From positions 53,102,501 through 53,166,500 of the forward strand of contig JAKSXM010000007.1 of the NCBI GenBank assembly GCA_022575985.1: DNA of 64,000 nucleotides, read 5' to 3'. The position numbers and the translations under genes are program-made. Below are positions 45,701 to 53,293 of the stretch, piece by piece. Within the stretch, counting starts at the first letter, position 1. The number at the start of each line of letters is the position of its first letter. Source of the stretch: Anagrus nilaparvatae. Taxonomy: Eukaryota; Arthropoda; Insecta; Hymenoptera; Mymaridae. The notes beneath the pieces are model-generated. The model saw only the letters and a list, made by a program, of their open reading frames with translations, did no database searches and had not been told where the DNA came from.

Positions 45701-46783
45701 ACAAAACAAACGCCTAATTAGGCAAAAAAAGATAGAAATTGGTATTGATTCACCTTGCTATACATTCTAGACCGACCAGATTTATTTCGAATTCGATAAA
45801 CGTAAATTTTTCCAAATTTGGAAGTAATTTAGTAAAAAAAACTTTTATATTTTTGTTAATTCAAAAATTACATAAAATTTGCTATTTTTTTCAGCCGTTG
45901 ATTGCAAACAACCACAACCAGTTGAAAATGCAAGAGTTATAGTTATAAATGGTACAACGACCTATGGTGGTAGTACAGAATATCATTGCTTACCAAGATT
46001 TGAAAGAGTCGGATTGTTTATAAGGAAATGTTTAGATACTGGATTATGGAGTGGTGAAGAACCATATTGTCGAGGTAAACATTATATTATCACTACTATC
46101 AGCATTGTTGAATTCCCAATATTATTACCCAGTTACTTATTTACTTATTTACTTTTTTATGGTAAACTGCGATTTGGGTCATTCTTTGTTTATGGCCGAG
46201 GGTCGTATAAAATTTTTCTGCGACTGTGGCGAGAAAATACGTCTTGGAAATACGTACTTTCGGGCCGCAGTACATAGAAAATATTATTTCTTAATGTTAT
46301 TGTTAACTTTGCAGTTAATATTTTTTTGAAATTATGCATAACTTTACGAATAAATTTGTTTATTTTTTAGATTCAGGCAGTGAAGTAGCAGAAGCACAAA
46401 ATCTTGGTAGAAATGTAACTCTTCTTGGTGCATTTATTGCAATAATTTTAATACTAACACTTTATGGTTACTTAAAATTACGTAAAACAACACCAGTAAA
46501 AAATACAGATAATAATGTACAAAATAATGCTGATAGAAAAGACAATCATCAAAACTCAGCAGTTATGTCATATGCAAGTTTAAACGATGGTACTAATGGT
46601 ACAGCATATGAAAATGTTCCTGAAGATGGTTTATACGATCATCCTTATAGTATGAGTAGCAGTAATTACGGGTATGGTAATAATGGACACACAAGAAGAA
46701 ATTACAATAGGTCTGGTCATTATGAAGCTGAACCAGTATCACATAGAAATGGTATCACTATTAATGGTGTTTCAGTCAGATAG
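19583..46783 (+). CDS. fw: furrowed: lectin/sushi cell-surface receptor (5' incomplete)
   Basis: Orthologue of Drosophila furrowed, a selectin-like single-pass membrane protein implicated in cell adhesion and planar polarity. Seventeen exons, about 1042 visible residues: a fucolectin-type FTP domain (exons 1-3), C-type lectin (exons 4-6), ten sushi/CCP domains (exons 7-16), then a transmembrane helix and roughly 100-residue tail (exon 17). Nearly all introns are phase 1, as expected for shuffled extracellular modules; exceptions are the phase-0 introns after exons 4 and 9. All junctions I assigned have GT and AG ends and keep the frame. The signal-peptide exon is missing: the first exon starts mid-codon, so at least one upstream exon lies elsewhere. 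Two introns are very large (9.2 kb and 11.5 kb) and full of nested repeats; the rest are mostly 58-320 bp. Identity is strong from domain order and from conserved phrases such as TRGCCGHQPLQDIEIRVGNS. Confidence 0.95.
20660..21245. repeat. Tandem array of about 145-bp units, left arm
   Basis: Four units start at about 20683, 20829, 20974 and 21117. Each has GGTTTTTTGGGTCGCTAATC, then AAATAATCAATATTT, CCCCTAAATTGGCTAAAA, a C-run, AAGGGGGTG and ACTTTGA.CATCCAG. Reverse-complement units occur in the right arm at about 25085-25275 and 27334-27480, so the array was copied into both arms of the composite element. Confidence 0.85.
21502..21562 (+). repeat. Microsatellite (GT)n then (GTAT)n
   Basis: About 14 GT units followed by about 7 GTAT units, ending GTCGCACTGTAACC. 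The translated histidine/threonine or valine/cysteine frames here are artefacts. Confidence 0.95.
21655..23900 (+). repeat. About 157-bp satellite array split by a foldback insert
   Basis: Landmark GGACGTAGTACTTAATTTAT recurs in degenerate form near 21665, 21830, 21983, 22140, 22300, then 23368, 23524, 23682 and 23822, a spacing of roughly 140-165 bp. Each unit also has TTCTATGAAAGTACTAATAT, ATCGTTTTTAAAGG and a T-run with CAAAATTTTT. Units become more alike toward the middle. The gap in the ladder is the 920-bp insert at 22372-23291. Confidence 0.85.
22372..23291. mobile_element. Foldback element A, copy 1
   Basis: Ends GTGCATTTCTACGAGAAAGT and its complement, flanked by ATAT on both sides. 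The arms are long complements covering GCACCAAAAATGAAG, GGCCGCGACTGCCACCATGA and GTGAACACGAAATCGGCGAT. The right arm lacks about 300 bp present in the left (junction near GCATGAGAACACGG at 23095). The core is the same as in 61753-62900. Confidence 0.85.
24136..25078. mobile_element. 943-bp TIR element, CACTGAGAAAAC ends, TA flanks
   Basis: CACTGAGAAAACACG at the left and GTTTTCTCAGTG at the right, with TA on each side. It interrupts a 145-bp-type unit: GATATTGATTAT-like sequence ends at the left and AGTCAAAATTCTTGATTAGC resumes at the right. It contains paired arms (GGGTGCC and GGCACCC; ACTGTATTT blocks) and an inserted SINE-like sequence. No coding capacity. Confidence 0.8.
24640..24825 (+). 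mobile_element. tRNA-derived SINE-like retroposon
   Basis: The head contains TTTAGCCTAGTGGACGA, matching the Pol III A box consensus (TRGCNNAGYNGG), and 40 bp on CGCGTTCGAAAACTCC, resembling the B box (GGTTCGANTCC). It runs into a long A-rich tail (24719-24823) with TAAA/ATAA variants. Spacing and order are those of a tRNA-like promoter. It is not a functional tRNA because no complete cloverleaf is visible. The 5' limit is uncertain. Confidence 0.72.
25277..27333. mobile_element. 2.06-kb hAT-like foldback element with 8-bp target duplication
   Basis: Ends TAGACTGCCAAAAAA and TTTTTTGGCAGTCTA. The arms of roughly 870 bp (25277-26145 and 26465-27333) are near-complete complements around a spacer of about 300 bp. 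ATGGATAT occurs immediately on both sides (25269-25276 and 27334-27341). Removing the element and one duplicate restores the 145-bp unit sequence (TATATGGATATATCCTGG). An 8-bp duplication fits hAT or P superfamilies. Several short open frames inside are mirror artefacts. Confidence 0.9.
27690..29012. other. End of fw intron 1, no clear features
   Basis: A degenerate GGGTCGCTGAAT-type motif is present near 28670 in reverse orientation. Otherwise it is AT-rich sequence ending in the acceptor AATTATTTTAAG before 29013. Confidence 0.45.
29013..29108 (+). CDS. fw: fw exon 2: FTP domain, middle
   Basis: 96 nt, phase 1 to 1. Encodes HQPLQDIEIRVGNSSVDLQ and RNPLCAWFPGTI. Acceptor TTTTAAG, donor GTATGT. 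Confidence 0.93.
29192..29314 (+). CDS. fw: fw exon 3: FTP domain, end
   Basis: 123 nt, phase 1 to 1. Encodes EEGITKTFTCARSVIG, then QYVYLQLVGVEGSLSLCEVE and VFATD. The final Cys-Glu-Val-Glu-Val-Phe is the usual closing strand of FTP domains. Confidence 0.93.
29387..29553 (+). CDS. fw: fw exon 4: C-type lectin domain, first part
   Basis: 167 nt, phase 1 to 0. Encodes EFSVDRCAHTGTPADADI, then FNSTCYEFVTNKGDSFQNAR and SYCQLRGSGDLVHGFK. Cysteine spacing and the Cys-Tyr-Glu-Phe opening are typical of C-type lectin domains. A lone ATG open frame here is part of this exon read in frame. Confidence 0.93.
29874..30000 (+). CDS. fw: fw exon 5: C-type lectin domain, middle
   Basis: 127 nt, phase 0 to 1. 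Encodes GISSTFILNNLERRKNKLK, then TQLVWIGAQKEPLITVRTWK and WVDG. WIGA is the conserved WIGL-type core. Acceptor TTTATCTAG, donor GTAAGC. Confidence 0.93.
30001..32180. other. First part of 11.5-kb fw intron 5
   Basis: No exon-like frame. Contains degenerate copies of the GTTCCATGCTCGTTGG dispersed family (30420-30660 and around 31080-31130) and of the TCGCTGAATCCGA motif near 31810. Confidence 0.4.
32190..32660. repeat. Dispersed repeat copy, split by a MITE
   Basis: Has TTATAACTGGTTTGTGTT, ACCAACGATCATGAATCATG and AAATTACAATAAATCCC, plus the degenerate ...CTAAGTCC.. array and the CCCCTAAAACGTC tail. The 32482-32611 MITE sits inside this C-rich tail. Confidence 0.7.
32482..32611. mobile_element. 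130-bp MITE, TIR TACACGGTGATCC, copy 2
   Basis: Same family as 4793-4923, with ends TACACGGTGATCC and ATCGCCCTGTA. Shared interior includes GCTTGTAATCTTAGCTG and AAACAATGC. Inserted into a dispersed repeat with TA at the edges. Confidence 0.85.
33120..33440. repeat. Diverged relative of the hAT-like foldback core
   Basis: AATGCCCATTTTTGTCCCAA and TGATCAATTTTTCAATTTG near 33395, and the opposite-arm form near 33185, resemble the inner arms of 25277-27333 (AATGCCCATTTTTGGCCC). An old, decayed copy is likely. Confidence 0.5.
33520..33745. repeat. Degenerate 28-34 bp tandem repeat
   Basis: TTTAGGGACTT then TAATAATTT/GAATATTTT recurs seven or eight times with variation. The same phrase occurs in the dispersed family at 9120-9260 and 16960-17050. 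Confidence 0.7.
34055..34525. repeat. About 470-bp imperfect palindrome in fw intron 5
   Basis: TTTTGTATTCTAATTTTTTT and GGTCACGTGT on the left pair with AAAAATTAGAATACGAAAGT and ACACGTGGCC on the right. Toward the centre GGGCATGTCGGGC.ATTGAAGACC pairs with GGTCTTCAATGGCCCGACAT. The centre at about 34280 is GC-richer. Probably another foldback element. Confidence 0.75.
34530..35370. other. fw intron 5, nothing recognised
   Basis: AT-rich with no exon-like frame and no clear repeat that I can pair with another part of the window. Confidence 0.4.
35374..36074. mobile_element. About 700-bp TIR element, AGGCACGATCAC ends, internal duplication
   Basis: AGGCACGATCAC at 35374 and GTGATCGTGCCT ending 36074 are exact inverses. 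Inside, a segment of about 170 bp occurs twice in direct orientation (about 35465-35630 and 35912-36070), sharing AGAGGCATCGGAATGACC and ATTTCATCTATGTATTGCAT. The second copy reaches the right end, so the element grew by an internal duplication that included its own terminus. Confidence 0.8.
36080..37420. other. fw intron 5, middle
   Basis: AT-rich with no confident feature. Minus-strand frames at 36132-36404 are discussed among the rejected items. Confidence 0.4.
37423..37539. mobile_element. 117-bp MITE, GAGTGACTGTACCAATTAGT ends, copy 1
   Basis: The ends GAGTGACTGTACCAATTAGT and ACTAATCAGTACATTCACCT are imperfect inverses of about 25 bp with TA on both sides. The interior is shared with 53294-53413 (GACCAAAG.TTTCCCT and GTATTGG..ATTAATTGG). 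Non-coding. Confidence 0.78.
38575..38722. repeat. Dispersed repeat, left fragment
   Basis: TTATAACTAGTTTGTGTT, CAACGATCATGGTACA and ATTATTATAAGTCCTAGAAC belong to the GTTCCATGCTCGTTGG family. It is interrupted after CGAAATTACAA by the foldback element and resumes at 40340 with AATAAATCCCGAAAT, as in the intact copy near 32297. Confidence 0.75.
38723..40339. mobile_element. 1.6-kb foldback element in fw intron 5
   Basis: Ends CCCATGTAAAAAAGTTAGTA and its near-complement. Arms of about 790 bp pair over their whole length, including ATTGTGTGCACAAATTAAGA and CGGCGCGTGACCGGCTAGTT. The loop near 39510 is very short. Comparison with the intact repeat at 32297 shows a clean insertion with at most AA duplicated. 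Open frames inside (38614-39004 and 39691-39984) are mirror artefacts of the arms. Confidence 0.9.
40340..40510. repeat. Dispersed repeat, right fragment
   Basis: Continues the copy broken at 38722: AATAAATCCCGAAATATAAA, AAAGTATTCTAAGTTCTTG and then the ATATTCTAAGTCCATTTCAC and C-run tail. Confidence 0.7.
40740..41060. repeat. Dispersed repeat copy, inverted relative to 38575-40510
   Basis: Contains a G-run with GTAAAAAAGTGACGTTTTTAG, GGACTTAGAATATTTTCGA and ACATGTTCCATGCTCGTTGG, ending ACACAAACCGGTTATAA. It is the reverse orientation of the neighbouring copy. Confidence 0.7.
41114..41383 (+). mobile_element. A-tailed retroposon with 10-bp target duplication
   Basis: A GC-richer insert of about 270 bp, ending in about 14 A residues, is bracketed by direct repeats TAGTAGTTGT (41104-41113 and 41384-41393). 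This is the signature of LINE-driven retroposition. The body (CAGCGGCCAGCTGCCTAGGC, then CGGTGACCGGTGTACTTGCA) is not a gene I recognise. I see no convincing A/B boxes, so it could be a SINE of unknown origin, a 3' LINE fragment or a processed non-coding RNA. It lies about 105 bp upstream of fw exon 6. Confidence 0.75.
41499..41648 (+). CDS. fw: fw exon 6: C-type lectin domain, end
   Basis: 150 nt, phase 1 to 1. Encodes GEIIQKPSWGKDQPNNYNG, EQNCVVFDGARSWLWNDVG and CNLDYLHWICQS. The QPN then WND pattern corresponds to the calcium/sugar-site loop (EPN or QPD) and the WND motif, so ligand-binding residues look partly kept. The closing WICQ is conserved. Confidence 0.93.
41716..41892 (+). CDS. 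fw: fw exon 7: sushi domain 1
   Basis: 177 nt, phase 1 to 1. Starts NPSTCGSPDKLENTTYVL and ends CQKSGHWSDSAPSCK. Four cysteines and the Gly-x-Trp near the end mark a complete CCP/sushi module. Confidence 0.93.
41951..42130 (+). CDS. fw: fw exon 8: sushi domain 2
   Basis: 180 nt, phase 1 to 1. Starts YVDCGPLLSPENGLLEL and ends CGEGGIWSGHQPQCL, with four cysteines. Acceptor TTGTTAAAG, donor GTAAGT. Confidence 0.93.
42228..42346 (+). CDS. fw: fw exon 9: sushi domain 3, first half
   Basis: 119 nt, phase 1 to 0. Encodes FDWCPDPPEVNSAEVSFG, then TATYSCLNGFILFGDS. The domain is split by a 62-bp phase-0 intron, unlike its neighbours. Confidence 0.92.
42409..42643 (+). CDS. fw: fw exon 10: sushi domain 3 second half plus sushi 4
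   Basis: 235 nt, phase 0 to 1. Opens VLTCDIGGEWSGKVPECR, completing sushi 3, then YVDCGNPKIIDYGTVKL through CTRDGKWSHNPPSCE for sushi 4. An intron between these two domains has been lost here. Confidence 0.92.
42721..42894 (+). CDS. fw: fw exon 11: sushi domain 5
   Basis: 174 nt, phase 1 to 1. Starts LISCDEPEIPTGSYVLHYG and ends CNSNGEWSGQVPRCQ. Confidence 0.93.
43073..43252 (+). CDS. fw: fw exon 12: sushi domain 6
   Basis: 180 nt, phase 1 to 1. Starts YVDCGKVLPIPNGVTEYANG and ends CLDNGQWSDATPKCE. The donor is GTTCGT, weaker than the others. Confidence 0.92.
43253..44460. other. 1.2-kb fw intron 12
   Basis: AT-rich, no exon seen. The segment TGACGTTTCGGCACTTATTG near 43449 is GC-richer and looks repeat-derived, but I cannot pair it with another part of the window. 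Confidence 0.4.
44461..44706 (+). CDS. fw: fw exon 13: sushi domain 7 with an extended loop
   Basis: 246 nt, phase 1 to 1. Starts EIRCSEPVLAKHGILSLTG and ends CEETGKWSGVVPQCI. The stretch between the first and second cysteines is some 20 residues longer than in the neighbouring sushi domains (includes GRTLIRTGTAENSNTGATSY). Confidence 0.92.
44790..44969 (+). CDS. fw: fw exon 14: sushi domain 8
   Basis: 180 nt, phase 1 to 1. Starts YVDCGNPEDIVNGKYTLTS and ends CLENGTWSNEGPICK. Confidence 0.93.
45051..45224 (+). CDS. fw: fw exon 15: sushi domain 9
   Basis: 174 nt, phase 1 to 1. Starts EIKCNEPEKNEMSMMQVSS and ends CLQNGSWSGHPPACF. Confidence 0.93.
45404..45698. mobile_element. 295-bp MITE in fw intron 15
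   Basis: Ends CACTGAAAAAAAAATCTGGT and ACCGGTTTTTTTTTTCAGTG. Shares AATTCCGG and TTTTAAAAGATTGCAAAGGA with the family at 12755-13640, 14590-14785 and the ends of 16766-18461. Confidence 0.8.
45895..46074 (+). CDS. fw: fw exon 16: sushi domain 10
   Basis: 180 nt, phase 1 to 1. Starts AVDCKQPQPVENARVIV and ends CLDTGLWSGEEPYCR. Confidence 0.93.
46371..46783 (+). CDS. fw: fw exon 17: transmembrane helix and cytoplasmic tail
   Basis: 413 nt including the TAG stop. Starts DSGSEVAEAQNLGRN; the helix is VTLLGAFIAIILILTLYGYL followed by the stop-transfer KLRK. The tail of about 100 residues is rich in Asn, Ser and Tyr with Tyr-centred segments (MSYASLNDG and AYENVPEDGLYDHPYSM) that might bind SH2 or PTB adaptors; that is an inference. 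Confidence 0.93.
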
Positions 46784-47595
46784 CTTTAATTAAATTCTTT
46801 AAATGCAAGGGGACAAATATTTGTAAATATTTTTTAGTTCTATTCTGGTTTTAAAATTAAATTTATAATTTTAATGTTTTATTGGTCAATTTTTATATGG
46901 AAAATTATTCATAAAATTAACTTTTGGGTAAATTATTTAAAAATTTGTTTTTTCCTTGCTGTTATTACAAAATGTATAAGACTCAATTGTTATTAATTTT
47001 TTTATTGTTGTTTTTTATTTTTTTAATTATGAAATAGATGTAATTTTTTTTTATCGATTAATTAAATTTTTAAATTTTAACCCTAAAATGATAAACTTTG
47101 TAATCAATTCTAGTGGGTTATGCTTCAATTTTGCCTGAATTGCTCAAAATCTCAAGCAGTTTAAGCATTATTACCAGTTTATCATTTTAGTGTTAAAAAT
47201 AGATTTTAAAATTTAATTATAAAATAAATAAAAAATAATTTGTAAATAAATAGTTGTAATATTAATAATTTAGAATTAATTTGCCATTTAAAGAACAATA
47301 TTATGTTAAAAATATGTGTAAATGTCAGTTTTTATTATATTTTTATTATTGTAAATAATTAATTTATATTTTATAAATATGTATATTTTTGTATTTTTAT
47401 TTTTATTATATAAAATCAATTCAAAAAAATAATTAATAAAATATGTTAGTAAATTAAGTAAATTTGTCATTAGTACCATGTAATTTGCATTAATATTTAA
47501 AAAATTAGTGTAAAAATGTACCTATCTATTTTATAGATGTTTCAAAAATGTTTTTTTCATGTAGAATATAAATAAATGAATTATGTATATTAAAA
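46784..47595 (+). other. fw: fw 3' untranslated region (probable)
   Basis: AT-rich sequence after the stop. AATAAA signals lie at 47435-47440 and 47571-47576; the second, followed by a T-rich stretch, is the likelier poly(A) signal. A hairpin-forming segment lies at 47076-47198. Confidence 0.5.
47076..47198 (+). repeat. Inverted repeat / hairpin in fw 3' UTR
   Basis: TAACCCTAAAATGATAAACT and AGTTTATCATTTTAGTGTTA pair over about 22 bp with one or two mismatches. Inner segments (ATGCTTCAATTTTGCC and AAGCAGTTTAAGCAT) pair partly. Could be a tiny MITE or an RNA hairpin. Confidence 0.6.
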
Positions 47596-48486
47596 AATCG
47601 TTTATTTTATTAATTAATATTTTATCTGTTGAAATTTTTTGCAGTAAATTACTATAGAATTCATACGCGCATTTTAAAGTAGTTAATTTTGTAGCGCCAT
47701 TTTTGTCTTACCAACTCTGACTTTTACTACTTAAATTTTTGTTTATTTTTTTTTTAATTACAAATATTAGTTTAAATCTTTCTTTATTTACAATTCTTTA
47801 TAAAATAAAAGAAATGCTTACTAAATTCAAAAGTATTAGTGTATTTTTTGTTAGTAAATAATATTTAAAAATTTTCTACACCTATAATATATTACCTATT
47901 TACCTATTTAAGACAAGATTAAAATAATTCTACCAAAAAGAATTAACAAAGCGCGGCGGATCGATCATATATTTTTATTTGGAATAAATTGCATTTATTA
48001 AAGGTAAAAGACTTAATTTGGATTTACAATGTCAAGTGATTGGTAACATAATACATCGGAATTATTTTATAATATGACCAAAAAAGCAAATTGCCATATA
48101 AGGACATTTTTTCGATTATAACTTTTTATCAAAAATATTTTAAATTTTTCTCGCAAAGAATTGCAATACGGGCTATAATAGGTATATCTAAATTTCAATC
48201 ACATCGTAATTTGTACGTAATTAAATGTTTTAATAAAATAACAAAATATAAACTTAAATTTTTAAATAATTGAAAAAAGATATTTATCTAAAAATATTCC
48301 TAACTTACCAACAGAGCTGATTCTTAATTATGATGGCGTTAGTATCGCGGGTGTGGTGGGCTGTGTAGATGTGAATGCTTGTTTTATTTGTATTGAAATT
48401 TTCTCCAGTTATGCCTATGTGTTGTGTATTCTCCTCGTCATCCTTTTACTTTTGTGTTTTGCCCCTCTCACCCGCCATAAAACATC

Positions 48487-48576
48487 AGTTACTTACAATC
48501 TTAGTAACATCGTAGACGCATTTTGTGAATTTTAATATTTTTAATTAATTAAAATCTTTGAATCCTAATCATAAAC
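48487..48576 (+). promoter_or_regulatory. sqh: Probable sqh promoter and non-coding first exon
   Basis: From 48310 to 48510 the sequence becomes clearly GC-richer. An initiator-like CATCAGTT lies at 48482-48489. The segment ends AAACAT before GTAAGTG at 48577, a strong donor that could splice to the acceptor at 49806, just 6 bp before the sqh ATG. The intron would be about 1.23 kb. A 60-residue frame at 48353-48535 has no recognisable product. Confidence 0.5.
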
Positions 48577-49812
48577 ATGTAAGTGTTATTTTCATTATTA
48601 TAATTAACCAGTGAAACTTAAAATAACCATAAAAATTATTTAAATACTTACTTTAAATTCAAGTAATATACGTAAATATCTTGGCCTCATTTTTATGCAT
48701 AAATAGACGTTTATTGTTTTTTGTAAATATTAGTGTTAATTAAATTATATTATTTATTTTAAATTTATATGTAAGTATCAGATTATATTTTAAAGGCATT
48801 ATTTTAACCTTATACTGTTCTCATTTTTTTGTTCTTTACAAATGATATTTTGTATACATGAAGATGAGTCATTATAAGAATTGCAATATTTAATTGTTTT
48901 AATTTTATTATTCATAAAAAAATTGGTAAAAAGCTTATGATAATTTTTATTTAAAAATACCAAAAAATAAATAACTATAATTTTAAGTGCTTAAACATAG
49001 TTTCAAATAAGGTTTGTTATTATTAGTTTTTTTATGTCCATAATTGGTAGGTTATACAATGACCATTGATGGAAATATGTGTAATCAATGAAATGCAGAA
49101 AACCAATGATATATTTTTTTTAAGATTAAATTTTTTTTTTTTATAAGTTTTTATAAAAATATTTATAACTTTATGTGTAAGTAAAGATGTTTATGCATAT
49201 ACATAAAATTAATTGAAACTTACCATAAATTAGTGCACCATCTTGTCAATCATCTATTAATAATTAAATTTTCATTCGTTACCAAAATATAACTTGTATC
49301 GGTATAGGTGGTAAATTATCTTTTATGTTTATTACAGAACGGCAACTTGATTGTCTATATCGGGACAGGATGTGCATTATAACTTACTCATATTTATCTA
49401 AAAATAAATTAACTTCATCATTAATGTATTTTAGAAACTTTCAGTTAATTAATTTTATACATTTTTGATAATTTAATGAAGATGTTACATTATCAATTTA
49501 GAACAAGATAAGAATTTGAAAATACATTGAATACCATTTGGATTATTTAAATTGAATTAGCTGAATAAATCAAAACAATCACCTCTAGTTTTAACAAATA
49601 AATTAAAGTGTTGAAAGTTCTTATCTTGTATTTCTTAAGTTGATAATTTATCAAGAAAAATATTCTTCTATGTATACACACTTAATGAAAAATTCTTTAC
49701 ACAGCATATCCAAGAAACTATATAGCATAATAGCTTTATTCATTAAATATTGAATGATTTCATATTGAACGATTTTGTTAAATATAATAATTTTTTTTTT
49801 TTTTAGATAAAA

Positions 49813-50411
49813 ATGTCATCCAGAAAAACAGCAGGTCGTCGAGCAACAACAAAAAAGCGTGCTCAAAGAGCAACATCAAATGTATTTGCAATGTTTGATC
49901 AAGCTCAAATTGCAGAATTTAAGGAAGCATTTAATATGATTGATCACAACCATGATGGTTTTATAGACAAAGAAGATTTACATGATATGCTAGCTTCTCT
50001 TGGTAAAAATCCAACTGATGAATATCTTGAGGGTATGATGAATGAAGCACCTGGTCCTATCAATTTCACAATGTTCTTAACATTATTTGGTGAAAGGTTA
50101 CAAGGTACTGACCCTGAAGATGTTATCAAAAATGCATTTGGTTGTTTTGATGAAGAAAATAATGGACACATCAATGAAGAACGTCTCAGAGAACTTTTAA
50201 CAACCATGGGTGACAGGTACTTATTATTAGTAAATTTTATTTATATAATTAATTCAAATAGAAATTAAAAATTTATTTCCTAAACTTTAGATTTACTGAT
50301 GATGATGTTGATGAAATGTACAGAGAAGCACCAATTAAAAATTCAATGTTCGACTATCTTGAATTTACCAGAATTTTGAAACATGGAGCAAAAGATAAAG
50401 ATGAACAGTGA
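49813..50411 (+). CDS. sqh: Non-muscle myosin II regulatory light chain (spaghetti squash)
   Basis: Exons 49813-50216 and 50291-50411 join to 174 residues, the exact length of Drosophila Sqh. The product binds the myosin II heavy-chain neck and controls contractility in cytokinesis and morphogenesis. The phosphorylation site is intact: [12 protein letters not shown] with Thr21 and Ser22 (Thr20/Ser21 when Met is not counted). The first EF-hand loop, [12 protein letters not shown] (residues 44-55), keeps its metal ligands; later EF-hands are degenerate, as in the family. The C-terminus is [10 protein letters not shown]. The intron is 74 bp, donor GTACTT, acceptor TTTAG. The start ATG lies 6 bp after a T-rich acceptor, implying a non-coding upstream exon. 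It follows fw in the same direction with a 3-kb gap. Confidence 0.97.
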
Positions 50412-53290
50412 AAACAATAATTGTAAATAATTGTAAGTAAAAACTTATAAATAATTAATTTTACCTGCATATTACTTTATCTATATCCAACTATTTTGAT
50501 TTAAATTTAATTATATAAAATTCATTAGTTATGCTGACTATTATGGCTAAAAATATTTCTATATAATATTCTTACAAGTTGACTCTGCTGCAGTATTGAT
50601 CATATTTACCTTACTATTATTTTGAACTATTTTAAAATTATTAATTTTAAAGCCAGAAAAAATTGACCCTTTCATTTATGGCTAATTTATAGTTATAAAT
50701 TTGTAACTAATTTTTCAAGATTTGATTTGTATCTTCTACAAAAGCTAAATTTTAAATTTTATAGATTTTTAACAAAAATACATATTATAGGTATTAAAAA
50801 AAAAAAAAAAGAAAAAACTAACAAATATGACCTAGGATTTTCTGTATGACAATAGAAAGAAAAAAATGTTCATGAAAAAAGGTTTAGATATTGTGAAAAA
50901 AAACTTGCACAATGATCATTTTGAATTTGTATTTTAAAGGCCTCTTAAAATTTGAATGTAGGATAAAAAAAAATTTCTTGGAGCTGTGTAAAAACTTTTT
51001 ATATCCAATTTTAGCCTAAAGTAGCATTTCAAACATCTACTTTTGGTAAAATAAACCCGGGAATGTGAAAAATTTTTTCAAATAAAAACTTTAAACAAAT
51101 AATGAAAATTTATATGCAGATTTTATAGAACATGGTAAAACCATTTTTGTTTTTATGAGAATTCTAAGAGCTTCTGGACCATATTTTTAACTAAAATTAC
51201 ACAGTACTTTAAATGCTATAATATTTTCAGTCAGTAATGGATAAATTACAAGTTTTTGTACAAATTTTAAAAAATTAAAAACTAATCGTATATTTAGTAG
51301 AAAATTGTTACTTTAGTAAAAAAAGTTTAAATAATTTAACTACTTAAGTTTGTAAAAATTTGCAAAATAGAGAATTTAATTTGACTTTTTTTGTATTTTA
51401 GTGATGATGTCAAAGTCTACTCTTAATCTCATGATAAATCAAGCTGCCACTTAAACAGCAAAACTTTAAGGAAAATATAAAAAATAAGGTTGGTTGAAGA
51501 TTGTACTAGTGTAAAACTAACTACTGATAAATAACCAGTAAAAACAAAAATTGGCATTGGACTTTCTGCCATTAAAAAAAACTTGTGCAATACTTCTAAT
51601 TTCCAACGAACAATAAATTTATTAACTTCTATAACAATTTTTTCTACTTCGTATGATAAAAAATTTTTGTAATATGTGTCAAATAATTATTATGTAGCTA
51701 AAATGAGTTTTTTGAAAGTGCCTATTTATAAAAAAAAGTGTTATAATTATTAGCTTCAAAAAATGGTAGTGAATATTTTTTTTTTTTATTGATAACAATC
51801 TTATAATTTTACAGATTTATTAGTGAAAATAATTTTTACATAAAAAATAATATATTTAATATTTATTTTACCAAACGGCATTTGTATTTTAATACTTTAC
51901 AAATTATAATATATATTACTTATTTAGTATAATAAATTTTTCATTTAATTTTAAACCTTTGTATATTAATTCTGAAAAGAAAGAAAAAAACTTATTTATG
52001 GTCGAAAAAAAAGAATGCCCCAATCGCAATTTATCATCAATGTCATGTTGGATGGTAATTTAAATGCGGCTTAGGCCATTCCTCGTTTTTCAGACCGTAT
52101 TATGAAACACGAAAATACGCGCATTTTATTCGTTGATAAGCATTTTTTTTTTAAATTTATAATTACATTTTTTTCATCAATTATTCTCCAAATACTAACA
52201 ATTTAAATTATCTATAAGTTCTATCCAGAAATTAACAATTTAGAAATTTGTTGTGCATGCTTATATTATAATTATATAGTTTTAAGGGGAATTCAGCTAA
52301 ATTTATGTAATACATTTTGATGATAATTAAATAACTATTTCATTATGTAAATATTTTGCATTTATCATTTAATTTGTCATAATCTGTAGTACTAAATATT
52401 TCTTATTCATAAATAATTTTAGGTATTAATCTGATATTATGAACAATAAACTTTTATAGCAAATTTTTTAAACTTAAAAATAATTTCACAAATTGTTTCC
52501 AATAAAATCATAATTTGGTCTTCATCAGGGTTTCTATTTTTCTGAATATGATTTCCTCTGTAATTTCCAGAATTTTCCAAGCCAGATCATGTTTATCATT
52601 TTTTTTACTTAATAAATTATATTAAGTTCACTGGTCGTTTATTTGTCAAAAATTTAGAGTAAAAAGGGTCATCCGGGTAAAAGGGTCCAGTATTTTTTAA
52701 AAAAGGGACTCATAAGGGGAGACCTCTATATTTGGGTTTCCAAATTACAAACTATGATTGTTTATGTTTTTATGAATGAGTTTCATACGTTGAAAAAACA
52801 CCCCCGGCCGATGAGTTATGTTTATTTTAAAGGACCTACTTGGGTTAGAAATCCAAAGATCGATGTTAAAAATTAGTCTTTTTTGTGGTAGCCGATAAAT
52901 GATTACCGCCCAATTCGTCCCATTTTTGAATTTTTCCGAAAAAATGATGAAAACTTGAAAAAAGTAAAGTTTTAGATACAAAGACTTTTTTTATTAATTT
53001 TCGGCATATTTTTTACTTGAATATTCATCGCTCCGAAAAAAATTAGTATCATTAACAATAATCAAAATTTTTCCAAATTTTTAAAAGGATTTTACAGATA
53101 GTAGACACCCTGTAAATATTAATAAGAGTTAGAATATAAAACACTGTATTAAATCATTGTTGCAGCAGCTAAACTTGGCTGGCAAAGACTCGTTTTCTTG
53201 ATTCTGCTACTGTAAAAAATTATGTACAGCCCTTGGCCATAAAAAATAATGCACTCTCAGTTTACTATCCAGCCTCCTGCTTGAAACGTA
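50412..53290. other. sqh 3' region and AT-rich intergenic
   Basis: AATAAA-type signals occur at several places (for example 51611 and 51929), so the length of the 3' UTR is not decided. A segment at about 52000-52120 resembles, inverted, a fragment at 46130-46270 (TGCGAT.TGGG.CATTCTTT). No protein gene seen. Confidence 0.45.
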
Positions 53291-53293
53291 ATA

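Noticed and set aside
45739..46329. Longer plus-strand frames reading through fw exon 16 into its introns
   Set aside because: The flanking acceptor (TTTTTTTCAG) and donor (GTAAAC) delimit a standard phase-1 sushi exon; the extra residues are intron translation.
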